From Neurospora intermedia (taxonomy: Eukaryota; Ascomycota; Sordariomycetes; Sordariales; Sordariaceae), in assembly GCA_037102815.1 (NCBI GenBank), contig BTPP01000005.1, positions 1 to 64,000 of the forward strand: a DNA stretch of 64,000 nucleotides, in the 5' to 3' direction. The notes under the pieces were generated by a model, which worked only from the letters and a program-made list of their open reading frames with translations, made no database searches and was not told where the DNA came from. Shown here piece after piece: positions 59,581 to 64,000 of the stretch. How positions within the stretch are numbered: position 1 is the stretch's first letter; every line of letters starts with the position of its first letter. The position numbers and the translations under genes are program-made.

Positions 59581-60515
59581 ATGTTGCCCAAAACATTACT
59601 CGGGCTCGCCCTCACCGCAGCCACAGGCCTCTGTGCCTCGCTGCAGCAGGTGACGAACTGGGGCAGTAACCCAACCAACATTCGAATGTACACCTACGTC
59701 CCTGACAAGCTGGCCACAAAGCCCGCCATTATTGTGGCTGTGAGTACTCTTCTCTTGCTTCTCACACATCCGAGATGCTAACGAGGCAACGGTAGCTCCA
59801 CGCCTGTGGCGGCACCGCGCCTGCCTGGTACTCGGGCACACGCCTACCCTCCTACGCCGACCAATACGGCTTCATCCTCATCTATCCCGGCACGCCCAAC
59901 ATGTCCAACTGCTGGGGAGTTAACGACCCTGCTTCTCTCACGCACGGAGCCGGCGGCGACTCCCTCGGTATCGTTGCCATGGTGAACTACACCATCGCCA
60001 AATACAACGCCGACGCTTCGCGCGTCTATGTCATGGGTACCTCCTCGGGCGGCATGATGACCAACGTCATGGCCGCCACTTACCCGGAGGTGTTTGAGGC
60101 CGGGGCTGCGTACTCGGGCGTTGCGCACGCTTGTTTCGCCGGTGCTGCGTCGGCTACTCCCTTTTCGCCCAACCAGACCTGCGCCAGGGGACTGCAGCAC
60201 ACTCCGGAGGAATGGGGCAACTTTGTGAGGAATTCTTACCCGGGGTACACGGGACGTAGACCAAGGATGCAGATCTACCACGGCCTCGCCGACAATCTGG
60301 TGTATCCAAGGTGCGCGATGGAGGCCCTGAAGCAGTGGTCGAACGTGCTGGGGGTAGAGTTTTCGAGGAATGTCAGCGGAGTGCCGAGCCAGGCGTATAC
60401 GCAGATTGTGTATGGAGATGGCAGCAAGCTGGTTGGGTATATGGGAGCAGGCGTGGGGCATGTGGCACCGACGAATGAGCAGGTAATGTTGAAGTTCTTT
60501 GGGTTGATCAACTAG
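59581..60515 (+). CDS. fae-1: Secreted type B feruloyl esterase (carbohydrate esterase family 1)
   Basis: Exon 1 is 59581-59739 and exon 2 is 59796-60515, separated by a 56-bp intron (GTGAGT...GCTAAC...GGTAG). The product has 292 residues. The signal peptide is residues 1 to about 18 (MLPKTLLGLALTAATGLC). The alpha/beta-hydrolase triad is visible: Ser136 in GTSSG, Asp219 in HGLAD and His275 in GVGHV. The oxyanion region is LHACGGTAPAWYSG at 54-67. No carbohydrate-binding module. Length and sequence match, from memory, the Neurospora crassa feruloyl esterase B, which frees ferulic and p-coumaric acid from arabinoxylan and pectin in plant cell walls; acetylxylan esterases of the same family are the alternative. 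The enzyme acts outside the cell. Expression is likely induced by plant material, but only a TATA box and one possible xylanase-regulator motif support this. Confidence 0.92.
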
Positions 60516-61583
60516 ATGTCGAGCAAAAGGTTAGTTGATGGCTTGATGAAGGGATGCGGACGGGAGTGGTCACCACACGAGGAGGACAGGGATCTGGAGG
60601 TGATGGTAACCTTGGGCTGAAACACAACGGTCGAAATGCGCCTCCGTGTTTGACTTGCTGCTTGATATGTTTGTAGCTCGAAGTCCCGTCGGAGAGTCAA
60701 TCGAATTGGTTCTTTGAAGCGGTAGTTACTTGGCAACACGGTGCTAAACGGTCTACTGCTACAGCCAACCTGAGCGAGAATTAGCATTGCTGTTGGTAAG
60801 TACTGATGGTTGCTGTCACGTTTTTGGTGTTTTGGCCAAGTTGACATTGAAGTTCGGTCATAAGAAGTGGGAATCCAAAGCTCCTGCAACCCTGCCGCAT
60901 TTGTCTGCAAAATGCACCGAGTGCTGCAAGGAAGCACCCGGGCCTTCCCCAGGTCCGTAGAGGTAGGCACGTGGTAGGTAGGTACCTCTAAGTAGCCTTT
61001 CAGCCAACGTGGGACATGTACCGTTTGTACCTTCCGCTTTTGGTCCGGCTACCTATCCACCTCCCGGTCGCTACATACGAATGGAAGTCTCAACGAGTGC
61101 AGTGCTTTCCATGTTGCATCGCCCCTGTTAAAGTACTACCTCTACGGTTATTCCGTCTCATTTCTCCACCGTGACCTTATCATCTCAGCTGCCATCCATC
61201 CTACCAGTCGCCGCACTTCCGTCTCTTCGGTGCAGTGATCTTGACCGAACAATGCTCGCCAAACGCTGTCGTCTTCTGTGGCCATACTGTCCGACCGCTC
61301 GTCAACTAAGATCCGAAACGCAACAAGTCACGACGGCCACCGCAAAGGGATTGCTGATAGAGTACCGCGAGTGATACAAGTGCGATCCTGGCAGGAGGAT
61401 TCAGTTCTGGCTGTCCAGGCATCCCTCAAGTGGAAGCCAACAAACCACCCAACTTCGAACTCCCCTCCCTGCAGGTCCTGCGATCTACTCCGATCACAGC
61501 TGGCATCGCAAGTTTTCGAAGAAACTGAACTTATAAGTTATAAACGACAACCATCTCCGCCCCCCAGCATGCATCGTCAAATA

Positions 61584-61994
61584 TTAATGCCCACGGAGCC
61601 TCAGCTGATAATCTTGTACCCGCAGATAATACCGAGCAATCTCCTCGGCAACTTCCTTCTTCCTCTCGAGCTCAGTTTCAACCCGACCGGTTATCTCGTC
61701 AGGCGACCTTCCCAGACCGAATAACTGCGAGTTGGAACGTGCGGTTAATTTGATTGGGACAGGCAAACATACTCGGGTCAGGTATAACGACCTCCTCATG
61801 GCCCATGCTATGAATGACGGCCAGAACAAGGGTTTCAGCAACCCTTGAAGAGGTCCCAGTTCCATGCACGTAATACGAAGAGAAATGCATGGAAGCTTTC
61901 TAGAAGTAATCTGGAGTCCAGACGTTATCCTTGTTATGGTGGAAGAGAAGGGTGTGCAACAGCCTTTGACGCCAAATACATCGAGGACAGGCAT
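61584..61994 (-). CDS. Possible small hypothetical protein
   Basis: A 136-codon open frame. A canonical GTATGT...AATTAAC...CGCAG intron of 48 bp (61768-61721) lies in it and is in frame. Removing it joins RRSLYLTR to LFGLGRSPDE. The last 45 residues (DEITGRVETELERKKEVAEE and on) look like a real charged helix, while the first half has odd composition. The true start may be an internal ATG. No family recognised. Could be chance. Confidence 0.25.
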   Translation of the reverse strand: MPVLDVFGVKGCCTPFSSTITRITSGLQITSRKLPCISLRITCMELGPLQGLLKPLFWPSFIAWAMRRSLYLTRVCLPVPIKLTARSNSQLFGLGRSPDEITGRVETELERKKEVAEEIARYYLRVQDYQLRLRGH

Positions 61995-62720
61995 CGATAC
62001 CTAGTTGTGCCAATCTACCGGATCGGGTGGGTGAAGGCATCCATCCAACAGCTAGGTAACCGTCGATCTACAAGGTGCGTCGTGAAACCGATCGTTGGTG
62101 CGATCGTCCGTGGCTTTATCCTCGCTTTCACCCTTGAACATTGCTGCATGGAAGAATGCGTGGAAAATGCTTGCTCTCTCGCCATATCCTCTCGGTTGCT
62201 TCCAACCTTCAACAGCCCGTGGACCACTGATTCGCAACCCACCCTCGGCAACTCCCGAGCACCTTTTGAGGCCGATATTATTGATCTGCCTATCAGGTAT
62301 CGCTCCTGAGGTTGAATAGGATTAGCTGTCTGCGAACATATGCTCTTCTTACTCTGGATTATTTTCTTCCCTCGCCTTTGCTTTCCTAAACTCACCAGCA
62401 CAGCACCTTACTACCCAGGACCTGACCGCGCAACAGATCCAACAACCCGACCCTTTACACTGTGGCAACCCCTTTCTGCCAAACATGTAAAAAAACACAA
62501 CGGTTGATACGATCAGTTGCCATCCTCCCTAGACGGTACATTACCGCACGTATATGAAGTCTGCCGTCGAACACCGCCGGTACCGTCTGCATTTGACTAT
62601 CATTTCGCCCTTACTAGCGTCAACACCCCAGTTCATCATCACACAATGAACAACCCATGCCATGAGCTTTCGGCCTTTGTTGAAGAACGTGGCCGGATTG
62701 CCATGTGGCATGTGGGTACT

Positions 62721-62776
62721 CTTCGGGGACGAACATGGGTGGAAACACAGGTATATGATGGTACAGGTCCCCGAAG
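62721..62776. repeat. Perfect 10-bp inverted repeat upstream of the Clr5-domain gene
   Basis: CTTCGGGGAC (62721-62730) and GTCCCCGAAG (62767-62776) are exact inverse complements separated by 36 bp, ending 84 bp before the proposed ATG. It could be a paired transcription-factor site or a leader hairpin. Confidence 0.6.
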
Positions 62777-62859
62777 AGGAACTACATCCCAGAAGGAAAA
62801 CATCACTCTCTTGGTCTCAAGTGAGATAAACATCCCAGTTCTCCTTACATTCGTCTAAC

Positions 62860-64000
62860 ATGCCCTCGCTTGAAAACTCATCCTCCAAGGCTTCGCCTGG
62901 GGGCACAAGGATTGGGCGGCCACCTCAGTGGACATTGTCGAGGTCACGGAAGCTGGCCAGACTGTATGTCTATACGACCTTGTCCATCGGAAGGATCATT
63001 AAAGTATTAGGTGACGACCTCTTCGCCCCCCGGTATGTGATAAAGCACCGCTCCTGGCAAGTCACGGTGGCTGACCGGTCTCAGCAAAAACTCGGCCCAA
63101 AAGACAGTCCATAAAATGCTTGACCATGACCCCCGTCATCTGCGGCCCGAGTCACGCGTTGAGATGGATCAACGCATTGATAGTCTGTCAAAGTCCATCA
63201 TTCGGAAGCGAACACCGGGCAATATCATTGGCCGACTACATCCTACTGAGGTTCAGAGAAGGATATCCGACTGTTCGACGCTATACGCCGAGAAGGTGTG
63301 CTCTTTACTGGATAACTTTACGATAGCAAGCGTGTTGGATCTTGAAGACATACAACGACACTCTTGGTTGGCTGAGTCTTGCGAGCTTCCAATTACCGAC
63401 ATTGGCGCCGTCGGGATTTCTCCCACACCGGGCTTCGCGGTACCAGGTGATTTCCTGACTGCCCATACCTTGAACTGTGCTGAAGTTCCAGCATCCGGGC
63501 ATGGTAGTGGGACTTGCTGGTGCGCAATCGTAGCGGAAACGACAAGAGAAGAAGACTCATGGTTGACACCAACCGGGGAGATACGAGACAAAGTTAGCGA
63601 CCTGGTCAGAAATCCATCACCGGAGGTATGCCAGCTGCATGACCCCTTTGGCAACACTTTGCTTCACTTGTTTTCTGCCACAAGTGGCTGTCAAGCCCAG
63701 TTGTTTCGGCTCGTACCATATGCCGGTAACGCCTTGGGCCTTACCAACACTGCCAACCAGACGTTTCTTCATGTTTTGAGCCCCGAATGGTTTACCAACG
63801 TTCCGAGCGCCTTGTCGTCTCTGCGAAGACTTCTTGACGTCATCCGTCCCTCTCATCCCGACATCTTTCACGTCACCGATGCCTATGGCCGCACCTTCTT
63901 TCACCGGGCGGCATCCCTGAGAGTAGACCGGGAGGTTTTGACCGATATCCTAGCATACTGCAATATTGCCATTCCACTATCTCGAGATGCATTCGGCTTT
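62860..64000 (+). CDS. Clr5-domain and ankyrin-like protein, 5' part (runs off the window)
   Basis: Exon 1 is 62860-63032 and exon 2 starts at 63085 and is open to the last base. The 52-bp intron (GTATGT...GGCTGAC...CTCAG) splits an Arg codon and joins DDLFAPR to KNSAQKTVHKMLDHDPRHLR. The N-terminus (about residues 20-75, RSRKLARLYVYTTLSIGRII) fits the helix-turn-helix-like Clr5 domain that many fungal ankyrin proteins carry. The far end reads HDPFGNTLLHLFSATSGCQA and TNTANQTFLHVLSPEW, like the G-x-T-x-L-H core of ankyrin repeats. At least 362 residues are visible, and the 3' part is missing because of the window, not because of damage. Function unknown; proteins of this type are numerous and fast-evolving in Neurospora-like fungi, often near chromosome ends. 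Confidence 0.8.

Larger units (their letters stand above)
60516..62859. other. 2.3-kb intergenic region with one weak gene candidate
   Basis: Contains the esterase 3' flank, a TAGGTAGGTACCTC patch near 60976, the weak minus-strand candidate at 61584-61994, a perfect 10-bp hairpin at 62721-62776 and the Clr5-gene promoter. Nothing else recognised. Confidence 0.5.

Overview
The window reads as the left end of a filamentous ascomycete chromosome, most likely Neurospora or a very close relative. Three things point there. It opens with a CCCTAA telomere array. About 40 kb of following DNA has been stripped of CpA and TpG while keeping CpG, the signature of saturated repeat-induced point mutation (RIP). 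The 292-residue esterase at 59.6-60.5 kb matches, as far as I remember it, the Neurospora crassa type B feruloyl esterase (Fae-1) almost residue for residue. Introns are short (48-59 bp, one of 277 bp), with GT...AG ends and CTAAC/CTGAC-like branch points.

Region 1 (1-40.86 kb) is a telomere plus a graveyard of mobile elements with no intact host gene. In order: telomere; RIP-damaged spacer; a 339-bp LTR-like repeat with a minus-strand relic; a Ty3/Gypsy relic on the minus strand (about 4.4-10.3 kb); a lightly damaged LTR (10.29-10.77 kb); a second Ty3/Gypsy relic on the plus strand (to about 16.3 kb); a minus-strand coding relic of unknown family (16.4-17.7 kb); a large Helitron (about 17.9-28.2 kb) with Rep-like and PIF1-like helicase regions; an interstitial TTAGGG patch with two strong hairpins (28.56-28.73 kb); a third Ty3/Gypsy relic with partial LTRs at both ends (29.1-36.3 kb); an unclassified coding-like stretch; a second copy of the 339-bp repeat (38.2 kb); and a Tc1/mariner transposase relic split by a 494-bp MITE that has an 8-bp target-site duplication.

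Region 2 (40.86-64 kb) is ordinary gene-bearing euchromatin. It holds a SET-domain protein (minus), a type II membrane glycosyltransferase-like protein with three exons (minus), a DOCK-family guanine nucleotide exchange factor of about 2180 residues (minus), an inverted pair of intron-containing tRNA-Gln(CUG) genes, a fragment resembling the N-terminus of a phosphotransferase-like protein, the secreted feruloyl esterase with one intron (plus), and the 5' part of a Clr5-domain/ankyrin-like gene that runs off the window. There is no operon logic: each gene has its own promoter.

The most unusual signals are the strand-asymmetric RIP over the Helitron (CA kept, TG lost on the plus strand, while the neighbours lost both), the inward-facing telomere repeats fused to GC hairpins next to the Helitron, and the MITE-in-Tc1 nest whose two arms differ in RIP damage. 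All family calls come from reading translations by eye; no database search was run.
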